Source of the DNA: an uncultured Bacteroidales bacterium
Lineage (GTDB): Bacteria > Bacteroidota > Bacteroidia > Bacteroidales > UBA932
DNA length: 64,000 nt
Reading direction: 5' to 3'
Assembly: GCA_900316955.1 (NCBI GenBank)
Contig: ONEX01000021.1
Coordinates: 53,838-117,837, forward strand
Position numbers and translations under genes: made by a program. Below are positions 21,722-30,610 of the stretch, one piece after another (position 1 is the stretch's first letter; every line of letters begins with the position of its first letter). The notes beneath the pieces were generated by a model, which saw nothing but the letters and a program-made list of their open reading frames with translations, ran no database searches and was not told where the DNA came from.

Positions 21722-22240
21722 ATGAAAAGACTGCTGATTCTTATCGCCCTCCTGGCCTGCGGCCTGACGGCCTCCGCGCAGGAGCTGAGCTGCACCTTCG
21801 TCCAGAAAAAGACCCTCAAGGCCGTGAACAAAGTCATTCCCGGCGAGGGAAAGATTACTTTCAAGGCCCCCGACTACCTCAATATGACCTACGACGTCCC
21901 GGAAGGGGAGTATCTCCTCATCGAGGGCATGCAGCTCAAGAACTGCGTGAAGGGCAAGGTCATCAACATCGACACCTCCAAGAACCCGCGGATGCGCAAG
22001 ATGCGCAACACCCTGCTGGACTGCATCATGGGCAACTACGAGAAGGCCGCCGAGGAGAACGACGCCACCCTCATCGTCGAACAGAAGGGCGACATCAAGA
22101 CCGTGTCCATGATGGCCCGCAAGCAGCTGCCCACCGGCTACGCGCGCATCATCCTCGACTACAACAAGAAGGGCTTGCCCGTCCGGATGGTCCTGGACGA
22201 GTTCACCGGCATCGAGACCGAGTATACCTTCAAGTACTAG
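21722..22240 (+). CDS. LolA-like periplasmic outer-membrane lipoprotein carrier
   Basis: 172 residues with a signal peptide ending in T-A-S-A-Q (residue 20). The fold-level pattern is that of LolA-like proteins in Bacteroidetes: an early F-V-Q-K-K-T-L segment, then G-K-I-T-F-K-A-P-D-Y-L, then beta-strands ending in a charged C-terminus. It should carry a lipid-modified cargo across the periplasm. LolA-like and MMPL genes often occur together in lipid or aryl-polyene loci; the MMPL gene here is 5 kb away on the other strand in a fatty-acid operon. Its stop overlaps the acyl carrier protein stop in a shared CTAG (22237-22240). Confidence 0.75.
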   Translation: MKRLLILIALLACGLTASAQELSCTFVQKKTLKAVNKVIPGEGKITFKAPDYLNMTYDVPEGEYLLIEGMQLKNCVKGKVINIDTSKNPRMRKMRNTLLDCIMGNYEKAAEENDATLIVEQKGDIKTVSMMARKQLPTGYARIILDYNKKGLPVRMVLDEFTGIETEYTFKY

Positions 22241-22479
22241 ATCTGAGTGCCTTCCTGCTCGAGGTAGGTGACGACGTCGCCCACGGTGTTGAACGTCGCC
22301 AGCGCCTTGTCGGGAATGGTGATTCCATACTGGTCCTCGAGACGCATGAGGAGCTGGAGGATGTCCAGCGAATCGGCGCCGAGGTCTTTTTTTATCTGCG
22401 CGTCCAGCGTGACTTTCGCGGCGTCCACCCGCAGCTGCTTGGCCAGGATGGCCCGGACTTTCTCGTACATCGTTTCCAT
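22237..22479 (-). CDS. Acyl carrier protein
   Basis: 80 residues from the ATG at 22479, which overlaps the plsX stop (TGATG). The phosphopantetheine site is D-S-L (Ser37) in GADSLDILQL, followed by the typical acidic helix and a T-V-G-D-V-V-T-Y-L end. Last gene of the six-gene lipid operon. Linked to PlsX, it is likely the acyl-ACP partner of phospholipid synthesis, or a dedicated ACP of the operon. Confidence 0.93.
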   Translation of the reverse strand: METMYEKVRAILAKQLRVDAAKVTLDAQIKKDLGADSLDILQLLMRLEDQYGITIPDKALATFNTVGDVVTYLEQEGTQI

Positions 22480-23498
22480 CAGTCTTCGTAGTGTTCGTAG
22501 CGGGCGACGGCCTCCTCGATCTTGCCGGAGAGGTGGCTCACCTCCATCCGGTAGGCCTGCTCGATGCATTTCTCCACGGCCACGGCCTTGCTGCTGCCGT
22601 GTCCCTTCACCACCACCTTGGAGGTGCCCAGGAGAACGCTCCCGCCATAGTTCTGGTAATTCATGAACTCCTTCTCCTCCAGGAACATCCGTTTCATCAG
22701 GAGGGCGCCCAGCTTGTACAGGGTGCGGGAGTAGATATCTTTCTTGAGTTTCTTGAGAAGCTCCAGGGCCGTCCCTTCCGTCGTCTTGACGAGGACGTTC
22801 CCGGAGAAACCGTCGGCCACGACCACGTCGTAGGAGCCCGACAGCAGGTCGCGGCTTTCCATGTTGCCCACGAAGTTCACGCAGTCGGTGTCCTGCAGGA
22901 GCGCGTAGGTCTCCTTCCGGATGTCGTCGCCCTTCTCGGCTTCCTTGCCCACGTTCAGGAGCGCCGTCCGGGGATTCTTGATTCCGTACACCTCCTGCAT
23001 ATAGAGGCTCGCCATGATGGCGAACTGGCGCAGGTGGGCGGGCGTCACTTCCACGTTGGCCCCGCTGTCGCAGATGCCCACGATGCCGCCGTCCATGGTC
23101 GGGAGGATGGGGCAGAAGGCCGGACGGATGACGCCTTTGATGCGTCCGAGGCGCACCAGGGCGCCGGTCACGAGGGCGCCTGTGGAACCGGTGGACACCA
23201 TCCCGGCGATGTCGTCCTCGTCCCGGAGCAGGATGATGGCCTTCATCATGGAACTGTTCCGCTTGAGGCGCACCACGTCGGTGGGCTTTTCGTCGCAGCC
23301 GATGACTTCGGGCGCGTGGACGATCTCCAGGCGGGCGGCGTCATAGGCCTTTCCTTCCAGCTCCTTCCGGAGGATGGCCTCGTCCCCGGTGAGGATGAGG
23401 TGCAGGTCCGGATTTTTCGCAAGGGCGGCGAGGGCGCCCGCGACGGGCGCCTGGGGCGAATGGTCGCCGCCGAAACAGTCGACAAGGAGTTTGATCAT
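22479..23498 (-). CDS. plsX: Phosphate acyltransferase PlsX
   Basis: 339 residues. The N-terminus IKLLVDCFGGDHSP is the PlsX signature, with further family blocks V-S-T-G-S-T-G-A-L, N-V-G-K-E and V-A-D-G-F-S-G-N. It converts acyl-ACP and phosphate to acyl-phosphate for glycerol-3-phosphate acylation by PlsY, at the inner face of the membrane. The start overlaps the GNAT stop (ATGA) and the stop overlaps the ACP start. In most bacteria plsX sits with rpmF; here it follows FakA/FakB-like genes, which would supply acyl-phosphate from free fatty acids. Confidence 0.95.
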   Translation of the reverse strand: MIKLLVDCFGGDHSPQAPVAGALAALAKNPDLHLILTGDEAILRKELEGKAYDAARLEIVHAPEVIGCDEKPTDVVRLKRNSSMMKAIILLRDEDDIAGMVSTGSTGALVTGALVRLGRIKGVIRPAFCPILPTMDGGIVGICDSGANVEVTPAHLRQFAIMASLYMQEVYGIKNPRTALLNVGKEAEKGDDIRKETYALLQDTDCVNFVGNMESRDLLSGSYDVVVADGFSGNVLVKTTEGTALELLKKLKKDIYSRTLYKLGALLMKRMFLEEKEFMNYQNYGGSVLLGTSKVVVKGHGSSKAVAVEKCIEQAYRMEVSHLSGKIEEAVARYEHYED

Positions 23499-24625
23499 AC
23501 GAGTTTCTTCACATAGGAGCGGTAGCGCTTGAGCTGTTCCTTGCGGAAGCGCTTCCATTGGTTCAGGATGGCGTAGTTGTCCTCCAGGTTGAGGTTCGTG
23601 TCCGCGAAGCGGAGGTTCGGGTTGTCCCGCAGCATCTTCATGATGGCGACGGAAAAGACCGCGGAGACGCCCCGGTTCGCATATTCGGGATCCACGCCCA
23701 CGAGGCACAGGTCGATGGCGTCGGGCTTCTTCAGGGCCTTCAGGAGGCGGAGGGCGGTGCCCGGCGTGAGCTTGCCCCGGCCCCCGGCGAGGGCGCCGGC
23801 CAGGGCGGGGAAGGTGATGCCGAAGCATACCATCTTGTCGTTCTCGTCCAGGACCACGGCCACGTACTTGGGGTCCACGACCAGCTTGAAATTGTCCAGC
23901 ATCAGCTTCCGCATCCCCTCGGTGAAGGGGACGGTCCCGTACAGGCCCTCGTAGGACTTGTCGATGAGCTCGAAGATGCCGTCGGCATAGCGCTTCAGGA
24001 AGTCGGAACCGCTCTTGGACGGCCCCAGATGCAGTTTGTAGCGGCGGAAGATGAAATCGGAGAGCTGCTCCAGCTCTTCCATCGCCTCCGGGCTTTCGGC
24101 CCCATAGAGCCGGAATCCGACCCAATCCACGTCCTTCTCATAGCCCAGGCGCTCGATGTGCTCGCCGTAGTAGGGCGCGTTGTAGTTCTCCTCGAAAGTG
24201 GCCTGCTGGTCGAAGCCCTCGACGAGAAGGCCCTCCCGCTCCAGGTCGGAGAAGTTCAGCGGGCCGCAGACCGTGTCCATGCCCTTCTCCAGCGCCCATT
24301 TCTCGGCCGTCTCAAACAGGGCTTTCGACACCTCGAAATCGTCGATGGCATCGAACCGGCAGAAGCGGGCGCGCTTCTCCCCGTTCTTCTCGTTCGCCGC
24401 CTTCTGGACGATGGCCATGATGCGGCCGGCGACGGCGCCGTCCTTGTACGCGAGGAAGCAGACGAAGTCGCAGCAGTCGCTGTACACGTAATCCGGACGG
24501 AAGATCTTCTTCTCGTCCATGTACAGGGGCGGAACGAAATTCGGGTTCCCCGCATACAGGTCCAGCGGGAAATCCAGGAACGCTTTCTGCTCCTTCCTGG
24601 TCTCTACTTGCTTGACAGTGATCAT
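23495..24625 (-). CDS. GNAT-superfamily N-acyltransferase-like protein
   Basis: 376 residues. An N-terminal GNAT half (V-P-P-L-Y-M-D-E-K, then A-G-R-I-M-A-I) and a C-terminal GNAT-like half (L-C-L-V-G-V-D-P-E-Y-A-N-R-G-V) are seen, a layout of large GNAT proteins in Bacteroidetes and Actinobacteria. The acyl donor and acceptor are unknown. Its tight position between DegV and PlsX (1-base gap before, ATGA overlap after) suggests an acyl transfer in lipid metabolism, possibly using acyl-ACP or acyl-phosphate. Confidence 0.8.
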   Translation of the reverse strand: MITVKQVETRKEQKAFLDFPLDLYAGNPNFVPPLYMDEKKIFRPDYVYSDCCDFVCFLAYKDGAVAGRIMAIVQKAANEKNGEKRARFCRFDAIDDFEVSKALFETAEKWALEKGMDTVCGPLNFSDLEREGLLVEGFDQQATFEENYNAPYYGEHIERLGYEKDVDWVGFRLYGAESPEAMEELEQLSDFIFRRYKLHLGPSKSGSDFLKRYADGIFELIDKSYEGLYGTVPFTEGMRKLMLDNFKLVVDPKYVAVVLDENDKMVCFGITFPALAGALAGGRGKLTPGTALRLLKALKKPDAIDLCLVGVDPEYANRGVSAVFSVAIMKMLRDNPNLRFADTNLNLEDNYAILNQWKRFRKEQLKRYRSYVKKLV

Positions 24626-24626
24626 T

Positions 24627-25496
24627 TTACCGGTGTTTTGCGTGGAAGCAGACGCCCACCCCGTTCGGCCCGGCGTGGCTGCCGGCCGTCGGGTTGCAGA
24701 CGACGTATTCGATCGGGAAATCGGTCCCGAACCGCTCCTGGATCATCTTGCCCACCTCCTGCGCCAGTTCGGGCGCGTCGGTGTGGCCGATTACGAAGCG
24801 GTGGGCCTTGAAGTCCTCGCCCAGGTCAGCGACTTGCTGCACGAGATGCTCCATCGCCTTGAGGCGGCCCTTCTCCTTGCCGCAGGAAACCATCTTGCCT
24901 TCCTGGCTCATGTAGATGATCGGGCGGATGCCGATGAGCGTGCCCATCGTCGCGGCGAGCCCGCTCACGCGGCCGCTGCGGCGGAAGAACTTCAGGTCGT
25001 CGGCGAAGAAGTACATCGCGAACTTGTCCACCTCGGTCTTGGCCCATTCCAGCACTTCCTCCAAGGTCTTGCCGGCCTTGAAGAGGTCCCCGACCTCGCG
25101 GACGATGGTGTAGCTGATGGTGGTGATGCCCTTGGTGTCGATCTCGTAGAAGTTCCGCTCCGGGTACTTGGCCTTGAGCTCGGCCACGGCCTCGTCCATC
25201 GCGTTGAAGGTGACGGTCATCGCGCGGGAGAAATGGACATACAGGATGTCGTTCCCGGCGGCGAACTCCGGCTCGAAGTACTCGATGTAGCGATCCTTGG
25301 AGATGGCGCTCGTGGTGGGCAGCACCCCGTTGCGGAGCATGTCGTAGAACGGACGGGGCTCGAACTCGTCGAAGTCCACGTACGGGTAGACGGTCTTGGC
25401 GTCCACGCTGTAAGGCATGCTGATGAGGCTGTATCCATATTCCGCCGCGATGGCGGGGGTGATGTCGGTATCGGTGTCGGTGAAGAGTTTAAGCAT
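24627..25496 (-). CDS. DegV-family fatty-acid-binding protein (FakB-like)
   Basis: 289 residues. Near-full-length DegV fold: N-terminal FTDTDTDITPA (the first lobe normally has D-S/T-x-x-D), the T-T-S-A-I-S block that binds the fatty-acid carboxylate in FakB, and the R-R-S-G-R-V-S segment, ending G-P-N-G-V-G-V-C-F. FakB proteins hold a fatty acid for phosphorylation by FakA. A FakA-like gene lies 11 bases upstream, which supports this role. Both are uncommon in Bacteroidetes compared with Firmicutes; this is from general knowledge. Confidence 0.87.
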   Translation of the reverse strand: MLKLFTDTDTDITPAIAAEYGYSLISMPYSVDAKTVYPYVDFDEFEPRPFYDMLRNGVLPTTSAISKDRYIEYFEPEFAAGNDILYVHFSRAMTVTFNAMDEAVAELKAKYPERNFYEIDTKGITTISYTIVREVGDLFKAGKTLEEVLEWAKTEVDKFAMYFFADDLKFFRRSGRVSGLAATMGTLIGIRPIIYMSQEGKMVSCGKEKGRLKAMEHLVQQVADLGEDFKAHRFVIGHTDAPELAQEVGKMIQERFGTDFPIEYVVCNPTAGSHAGPNGVGVCFHAKHR

Positions 25497-25507
25497 AGTT
25501 TAAGGGA

Positions 25508-27127
25508 TTAAAAGAGTACGAGGATATACTCGTAGACCGGCTGGCCTCCGGACTGGAGAATGACTTCGGCGCGGGGATATCGCTTTTCCAGCGCTTCCCG
25601 GACCTTTTCAGACCGGGTGCCGCCTTCGCCGGCGAAGACGAGGATGACGTCGCTGGAGCCGGCGTCCATCGCCTCCGCAAGGGCCTCGACGGCCGCTTCG
25701 GGCGTCGGCCCGGCGGTGAGGATATCCTTGCCGCGGATGCCGAGGTATTCCCCTTCATGGAAGGGGCCGCTGTCGCGGATGGCGCGGGAAACGAGTCCCG
25801 TCGCCACCTCGCCGGCGGCTTCGGTGAGCGCGGCCGCGATGGCGTCGGCGTCGCCCGCCTCGGTGTCCAGGTTCGCGAGGGCGTAGTAGCCTTCGCCCAG
25901 GGTCTTGGCGGGGATGACGCGGATATCGGCCTTGTCATAGATTTCGGCGGCCTGGCGGGCCGTCAGGAGGATGTTGCCGTTGTTGGGGAAGACGAAGACG
26001 GTGTCCGCATTCGCGGCGTCGAAGGCCTCGATGAAGCGCTCCACGGGCGGGTTCATCGTCTGGCCGCCCTCGATGACGATGTCGGCCCCGAGCTCCTTGA
26101 AGGTGTCCACGAGCCCGGCGCCGGAGGCCACGGCCACCACGCCGAAGGCCTTGCGGCCCTTCTTGAACCGCTCGTCCATGTGGTTCTCGTGGTGCTGCAG
26201 GGTCATGTTCTCCACCTTGACGGTGAGGAACTCGCCGTATTGCTGGCAGTGGTTCAGGATTTCGCCCGGGGTCCGGGTATGGACATGGACCTTGACGATG
26301 GAGCCGTCGCGGAAGAACACGAGCGATTCCCCGTTCTGCGACAGCCAGTCGGAGAGGACGGTCTCGTCGAAGGTGTCCAGGTCCACTTTGCTCCGCTGCA
26401 GCCGCAGCAGGAATTCCGTACAGTAGCCGAACTCGAGGACGCTATCCTCCGTGAAGGCGTCCAGGTCCACGTGCTGCGCCGCGGGGGCGGCCTCGTCCGG
26501 GACTTCGGCGGCTTCCCCGTGCAGGACGGCGCGCATGCCCTCGGCGATGTACAGGAGGCCTGCGCCGCCGCTGTCCACGACACCCGCCTTCTTCAGCACG
26601 TCCAGCAGTTCGGGGGTGTGCTGCAGCGACAGGTCCATCGCGGAGATCAGGAGGTCGAAGTATTCATCGAGGTCCTTGCTGCCCGCGGCGGCCTCCGCGC
26701 CTTCCCGGAACACGGTCAGGATGGTGCCCTCGACCGGCTCGGAAACGGCGTGGTAGGACTCCTCGACCCCGGCCAGCATGGCGCGGGAGAAGGCTTCCGC
26801 ATCGGCCTCATGGACATCGGCCAGGCCTTTGGCGAGCCCGGCGAACATGCGGGAAAGGATGACGCCGGAGTTGCCCCGGGCGCCCATCAGCATCCCGGCG
26901 GAGACGGCTTTCGCCACCTCGGGGAGGGTGAGACCGGTCCCTGAGCTTGTCGAAGGGCCGGTCGAAGGGTTGCAGCCGGCCTGGATGGTCATATACATGT
27001 TGTCGCCCGTGTCCCCGTCGGGGATGGGAAAGACATTGAGGTCGTTGATTTCCTGGCGGTGGAGGCCCAGGCGTGCGGCGCCGCCGCGGATGAGGTTCAA
27101 GTAAAGGTTCGCGTCGATCCGGTCCAT
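25508..27127 (-). CDS. DAK2-domain protein, fatty acid kinase A-like
   Basis: 539 residues. An N-terminal DAK2 domain has the metal/ATP site D-L-N-V-F-P-I-P-D-G-D-T-G-D-N-M, and a C-terminal FakA-type region follows (G-Y-C-T-E-F, then D-E-T-V-L-S-D-W, then V-A-S-G-A-G). With the neighbouring DegV protein it would phosphorylate free fatty acids to acyl-phosphates, which PlsX can turn into acyl-ACP. The start directly abuts the MMPL stop. Residues about 53-65 (rich in P, S, T and G) are encoded by an inserted palindromic repeat at 26933-26970 that homologues would lack. Confidence 0.87.
   Translation of the reverse strand: MDRIDANLYLNLIRGGAARLGLHRQEINDLNVFPIPDGDTGDNMYMTIQAGCNPSTGPSTSSGTGLTLPEVAKAVSAGMLMGARGNSGVILSRMFAGLAKGLADVHEADAEAFSRAMLAGVEESYHAVSEPVEGTILTVFREGAEAAAGSKDLDEYFDLLISAMDLSLQHTPELLDVLKKAGVVDSGGAGLLYIAEGMRAVLHGEAAEVPDEAAPAAQHVDLDAFTEDSVLEFGYCTEFLLRLQRSKVDLDTFDETVLSDWLSQNGESLVFFRDGSIVKVHVHTRTPGEILNHCQQYGEFLTVKVENMTLQHHENHMDERFKKGRKAFGVVAVASGAGLVDTFKELGADIVIEGGQTMNPPVERFIEAFDAANADTVFVFPNNGNILLTARQAAEIYDKADIRVIPAKTLGEGYYALANLDTEAGDADAIAAALTEAAGEVATGLVSRAIRDSGPFHEGEYLGIRGKDILTAGPTPEAAVEALAEAMDAGSSDVILVFAGEGGTRSEKVREALEKRYPRAEVILQSGGQPVYEYILVLF
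26933..26970. repeat. In-frame palindromic repeat insert inside the FakA-like gene
   Basis: A CCTGAGCTTGTCGAAGGGCC-type element flanked by CCGG on both sides, with TCGAAGGG occurring twice. It is in frame and adds about 13 low-complexity residues just after the DAK2 metal loop. The same core recurs in metH at 31049-31072. Confidence 0.75.
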
Positions 27128-29614
27128 TTAAGGTTCCAGTGCTTTGATACTCTTCCGGTACCAGCCCCACTTGAGGCACTGGCGGAAGAGGAAGGGTTCC
27201 AGAGAGTAGGTGAGGAGGATGGTGGAGGCCATGCCGATCAGGGTGATGATGCCGATGGACCGGATGGACGGGTGCCGCGCGAAGACGAGCGACAGCACCA
27301 CGATGGCGAGCACGAGGGCGGAGAACACGATCGCCACCTTGTGGAAATCGAGCATTTCCCGCTCTCCGGTGCGCGCCTCCTTGAGGAGACCCTCCATCAC
27401 GAATATGCTGTAATCCACCCCGATGCCGAAGATGAAGGTGGAGATGACGATGTTGATCAGGTTGAACTCCAGGCCCAGGAGGGCCATCAGCCCCTGCAGG
27501 ACGTACCAGCTCAGGAACATCGGCAGGAAGGCCAGGAAAGCCGTAATCGGGTTCCGGAAGGCGATGAGGAGCACCAGGAGCACCAGCAGGGAGGAAATCC
27601 ACTGCGTGGTGTTGAAGTCGTCATGGACGATCTCCACCATGTCGCGGCAGTAGTAGAAAGGCTCCAGGACGAGGGTGTTGGGCCCGGCCACGAGGGCGGC
27701 GGTGACGGTGTCGGCATCCTCCGGGCGGAAGCCCACGGAGGTGAACACCATGTACCGGCCGCTGGCCTGCCGCTCGAGGTAATTGGACACCAGTTCCGGC
27801 GGGAAGACCTCCGCTTCGAAGAGGTTCCCGGGCTCGTAATCGGCGTCGATCAGGGCCTCGAAAGGCTGGAACAGGCCGGCTTCCAGCCCGCTGTGACGGG
27901 CGGCCGCGGCGATCTCGCGCCAAGCCTGCGTCTTCCGTTCCGGGGTCCAGAAGGCCTTCCAGGCGTCGATCCGCACCTGCTGGTCCCGTTCGGACCGGAA
28001 CAGCAGGAACGAGAGCGGGGAATAGCCCTTCACGAGGCCGAGCGCCGCGAGGGAATCCAGCCGCTGCTGCAGGAGGGAGTTGTATTCGAGGGCCTGGTCC
28101 AGGTCGTCGTCGGAGGCGGCGAAGTACAGGTCCATGTGGCCGCTCGCGTTCTTCTGGCTGTAGAGTTCCTGGCTCGCGGTCAGGAGGGGATTGTCATAGT
28201 CCAGGTTCCGGAGGTCGCTGTCGAACTTGACACGATGGCTCAGCGACACGCCCGCGACGACGACCACGAGAAGCCCGATGAGGATCCATTTGTTGCGGTC
28301 CCAGGGGATGTCGTTGATCCTGTCGATGATGTGGAACCCCTTGTACCGCTTGAACTTGACCTGCTCCGGCTTCATGAAGTGGGGCAGGAAGAACAGGGCG
28401 AAGAAGGTGTTGCCCACGAGGGCGAAGGTCGCGAACAGACCGAAGTCCCGCAGCAGGTCGCTCTCCGTGAACAGCAGGCCCAGGAAGGCGCCCACCGTGG
28501 TGATGCAGCCCAGCGTGACGGGGGTGGATTCCTCCCGCAGCATCTGCTCCACGTCGCCCACATAATAGTGGTGGATGAGCACGTGCAGGCAGTAGCTGAT
28601 GGCGACGCCCAGCACGATTGCGCCGAGGCCCAGGGCCATCAGGGACATGAAGCCCTTGACCCAGTACATGCAGGCGAGGGCGAAGACCGACCCGTACAGG
28701 ATGGGGACGACCTGCTGCCAGATGAAAGTCCAGCTGTGGAAGCTCAGGAGCAGGATCACGAGGATGACGAGGAGGGAAACACCCACCGTCATCAGGAGGT
28801 CGCCCTTGATGGTGCTGGCGTTGGACACGCTGCCCAGCGGGGTGCCGTGGGCAAGGACCTTGGCGTCCGGATGGGCGGCCTCGAAGTCCTGGCGGGTCCG
28901 GTTCATGAGGCGGTAGAACTTCGTGCCGGCCCCGGAATCCATCGAATTGAAGCCCGGCGACAGGAAGGCCAGGGCCACCGTCTTGTCCGGGCAGAAGAAG
29001 TGCCCTTCCTCGATGGTGTACCCGCCTACGGAGCCGCCGTCGGAAGGCATGATCTGCTCCAGGAGGATGTTCCGCAGGCCGAGCGGGTCCATGGTGACGA
29101 ACTGGGTGGTTTCGCCGGTCTCATCGGCCTCCAGCAGGGCGAGGTTCTCCTGCATCGCCGCTTCCACGGCTTCCGGCCGGAGCGCCGCCTCGAACGCTGC
29201 GTATAGGGAGGTGTCGATGAAGCAGGGCAGGTGCTCGAAGGCGTAATCCACGGCGCCGAGCATGGTGCCCATGTCCAGCTGGTACAGGATTCCTTCGATA
29301 TGGTGCGACGCGGAGTCCCGCTGGAGCAGGGACTCGCAGTATTCGTCCATGTAGGCGGCCAGGGTGGCGGGGTCCAGCGGGCTGGCCGGATCGGCGGAGG
29401 TGACCTGGATGAACACCTTGTCCTTCAGTCCGATGTCGCTGAAGGCCAGTTCACTGTCCGTGCTGGAGCGGGGGAGGAGCTTGACGATGTCCTCCTCGTA
29501 CCGCAAGCGGACGCCGAAGGCGAGGAACAGCAGGAAACTGCCTGCCAGCAGCAGATACAAGGCGGTCTTGTGCTTCTGGAAATAGCGATAAAGCGGTAGG
29601 AATATCCGATGCAT
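27128..29614 (-). CDS. MMPL/RND-superfamily lipid exporter
   Basis: 828 residues. Two copies of the RND half-unit: a single N-terminal TM (18-34), a large periplasmic loop, then about five TM helices (for example L-L-V-I-L-V-I-L-L-L and F-G-L-F-A-T-F-A-L-V-G), repeated in the C-terminal half with I-F-G-I-G-V-D-Y-S-I-F-V-M-E-G, the MMPL signature. Such proteins export lipids or lipid-linked pigments. First gene of the operon with FakA, DegV, GNAT, PlsX and ACP, so its cargo may be an acyl compound made by these genes. Promoter at 29641. Confidence 0.88.
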   Translation of the reverse strand: MHRIFLPLYRYFQKHKTALYLLLAGSFLLFLAFGVRLRYEEDIVKLLPRSSTDSELAFSDIGLKDKVFIQVTSADPASPLDPATLAAYMDEYCESLLQRDSASHHIEGILYQLDMGTMLGAVDYAFEHLPCFIDTSLYAAFEAALRPEAVEAAMQENLALLEADETGETTQFVTMDPLGLRNILLEQIMPSDGGSVGGYTIEEGHFFCPDKTVALAFLSPGFNSMDSGAGTKFYRLMNRTRQDFEAAHPDAKVLAHGTPLGSVSNASTIKGDLLMTVGVSLLVILVILLLSFHSWTFIWQQVVPILYGSVFALACMYWVKGFMSLMALGLGAIVLGVAISYCLHVLIHHYYVGDVEQMLREESTPVTLGCITTVGAFLGLLFTESDLLRDFGLFATFALVGNTFFALFFLPHFMKPEQVKFKRYKGFHIIDRINDIPWDRNKWILIGLLVVVVAGVSLSHRVKFDSDLRNLDYDNPLLTASQELYSQKNASGHMDLYFAASDDDLDQALEYNSLLQQRLDSLAALGLVKGYSPLSFLLFRSERDQQVRIDAWKAFWTPERKTQAWREIAAAARHSGLEAGLFQPFEALIDADYEPGNLFEAEVFPPELVSNYLERQASGRYMVFTSVGFRPEDADTVTAALVAGPNTLVLEPFYYCRDMVEIVHDDFNTTQWISSLLVLLVLLIAFRNPITAFLAFLPMFLSWYVLQGLMALLGLEFNLINIVISTFIFGIGVDYSIFVMEGLLKEARTGEREMLDFHKVAIVFSALVLAIVVLSLVFARHPSIRSIGIITLIGMASTILLTYSLEPFLFRQCLKWGWYRKSIKALEP

Positions 29615-29640
29615 GCCCGTTGTTTAGCCTAAAAATCCTT

Positions 29641-29648
29641 CAAAGATA
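29641..29648 (-). promoter_or_regulatory. Bacteroidetes -7 promoter element
   Basis: TATCTTTG on the minus strand, 26 bases before the MMPL start; probable promoter of the whole six-gene lipid operon. Confidence 0.65.
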
Positions 29649-29692
29649 AGGCTAATTAACGAGAAAAGAAAATTTGCGTGCGTGCGTGCGCG

Positions 29693-30610
29693 TTAGAAGC
29701 AGTTCCGCAGGACCTCCACCACGTTCGCCGACTTTCCCATCGTGTAGAAGTGCACGGCGGGCACGCCGTGGGCGAGGAGGTCGCGGCACTGGGCGGTGCA
29801 CCATTCGACGCCCAGGCGGCGGACGGCCGCCTTGTCGTCGCCGGCGTCCTTGACCGCGTCGGTCAGTTCGACGGGGATGTCGATGGAGAAGGACTCCGGC
29901 AGGAGTTCCACCTGGCGGGCCGTGGAGAGGGGTTTGAGGCCCGGAATGATGGGCACGGTGATGCCGGCGGCGCGGCAACGGTCCACGAATCGGTAGAAGA
30001 CCGCGTTGTCGAAGAACATCTGGGTGATGATGCAGTCCGCCCCCGCATCGACCTTGCCCTTGAGGTGGAGGATGTCGGTCTCGGGGTTCGCGGCCTCGAA
30101 ATGCTTCTCGGGATAGCCGCCGACGCCGATGCAGAGCTTCTCGCCGCCGTCCATCTGCCGGATGGCGCGCACGAGCTCGTCGGCATGGGCATACCCCCCG
30201 GGAACGGGGTTGAAGCGCTTTTCGCCGGCGAGGGAATCGCCCCGGAGGGCCATCACATTGTCGATGCCCAGGAAATGGAAGTCCTGCACCAGCCATTCGA
30301 TCTCCGCGGCGGTGTTCCCGGCGCAGATGATGTGCGGGACCACTTCCACGTCGTACCGGCTCTGGATGCTGCCGCAGACGGCGACGGGGGAGACGCGGCT
30401 GCGGACGACCTCGCGGAGGAAGGCGCCGTCGCCTTTCGGGGTGAACCGGACCTCGTCGCGGTGGGTCGTGACGTTGATGTAGCGGGGCTTGAACTCCATC
30501 AGGGGAGCGATGTTATCGAGGAGCTCTTCCTTGACGATGCCGCTCTGGGGCGGGATGATCTCCAGGGAGGGGAAGGGATGGCGGGGATCCAGGAAGTCGG
30601 TGATTCTCAT
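29693..30610 (-). CDS. metF: Methylenetetrahydrofolate reductase MetF
   Basis: 305 residues from the ATG at 30610, which overlaps the metH stop (ATGA). A longer frame upstream is the shadow of metH. It begins with P-S-L-E-I-I-P-P (the family's EFFPP equivalent) and has the T-H-R region, A-L-R-G-D (FAD and folate contact) and a D-C-I-I-T-Q-M-F-F-D block. It reduces 5,10-methylene-THF to 5-methyl-THF with FAD and NADH, supplying MetH. Complete and co-transcribed with metH. Confidence 0.95.
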   Translation of the reverse strand: MRITDFLDPRHPFPSLEIIPPQSGIVKEELLDNIAPLMEFKPRYINVTTHRDEVRFTPKGDGAFLREVVRSRVSPVAVCGSIQSRYDVEVVPHIICAGNTAAEIEWLVQDFHFLGIDNVMALRGDSLAGEKRFNPVPGGYAHADELVRAIRQMDGGEKLCIGVGGYPEKHFEAANPETDILHLKGKVDAGADCIITQMFFDNAVFYRFVDRCRAAGITVPIIPGLKPLSTARQVELLPESFSIDIPVELTDAVKDAGDDKAAVRRLGVEWCTAQCRDLLAHGVPAVHFYTMGKSANVVEVLRNCF

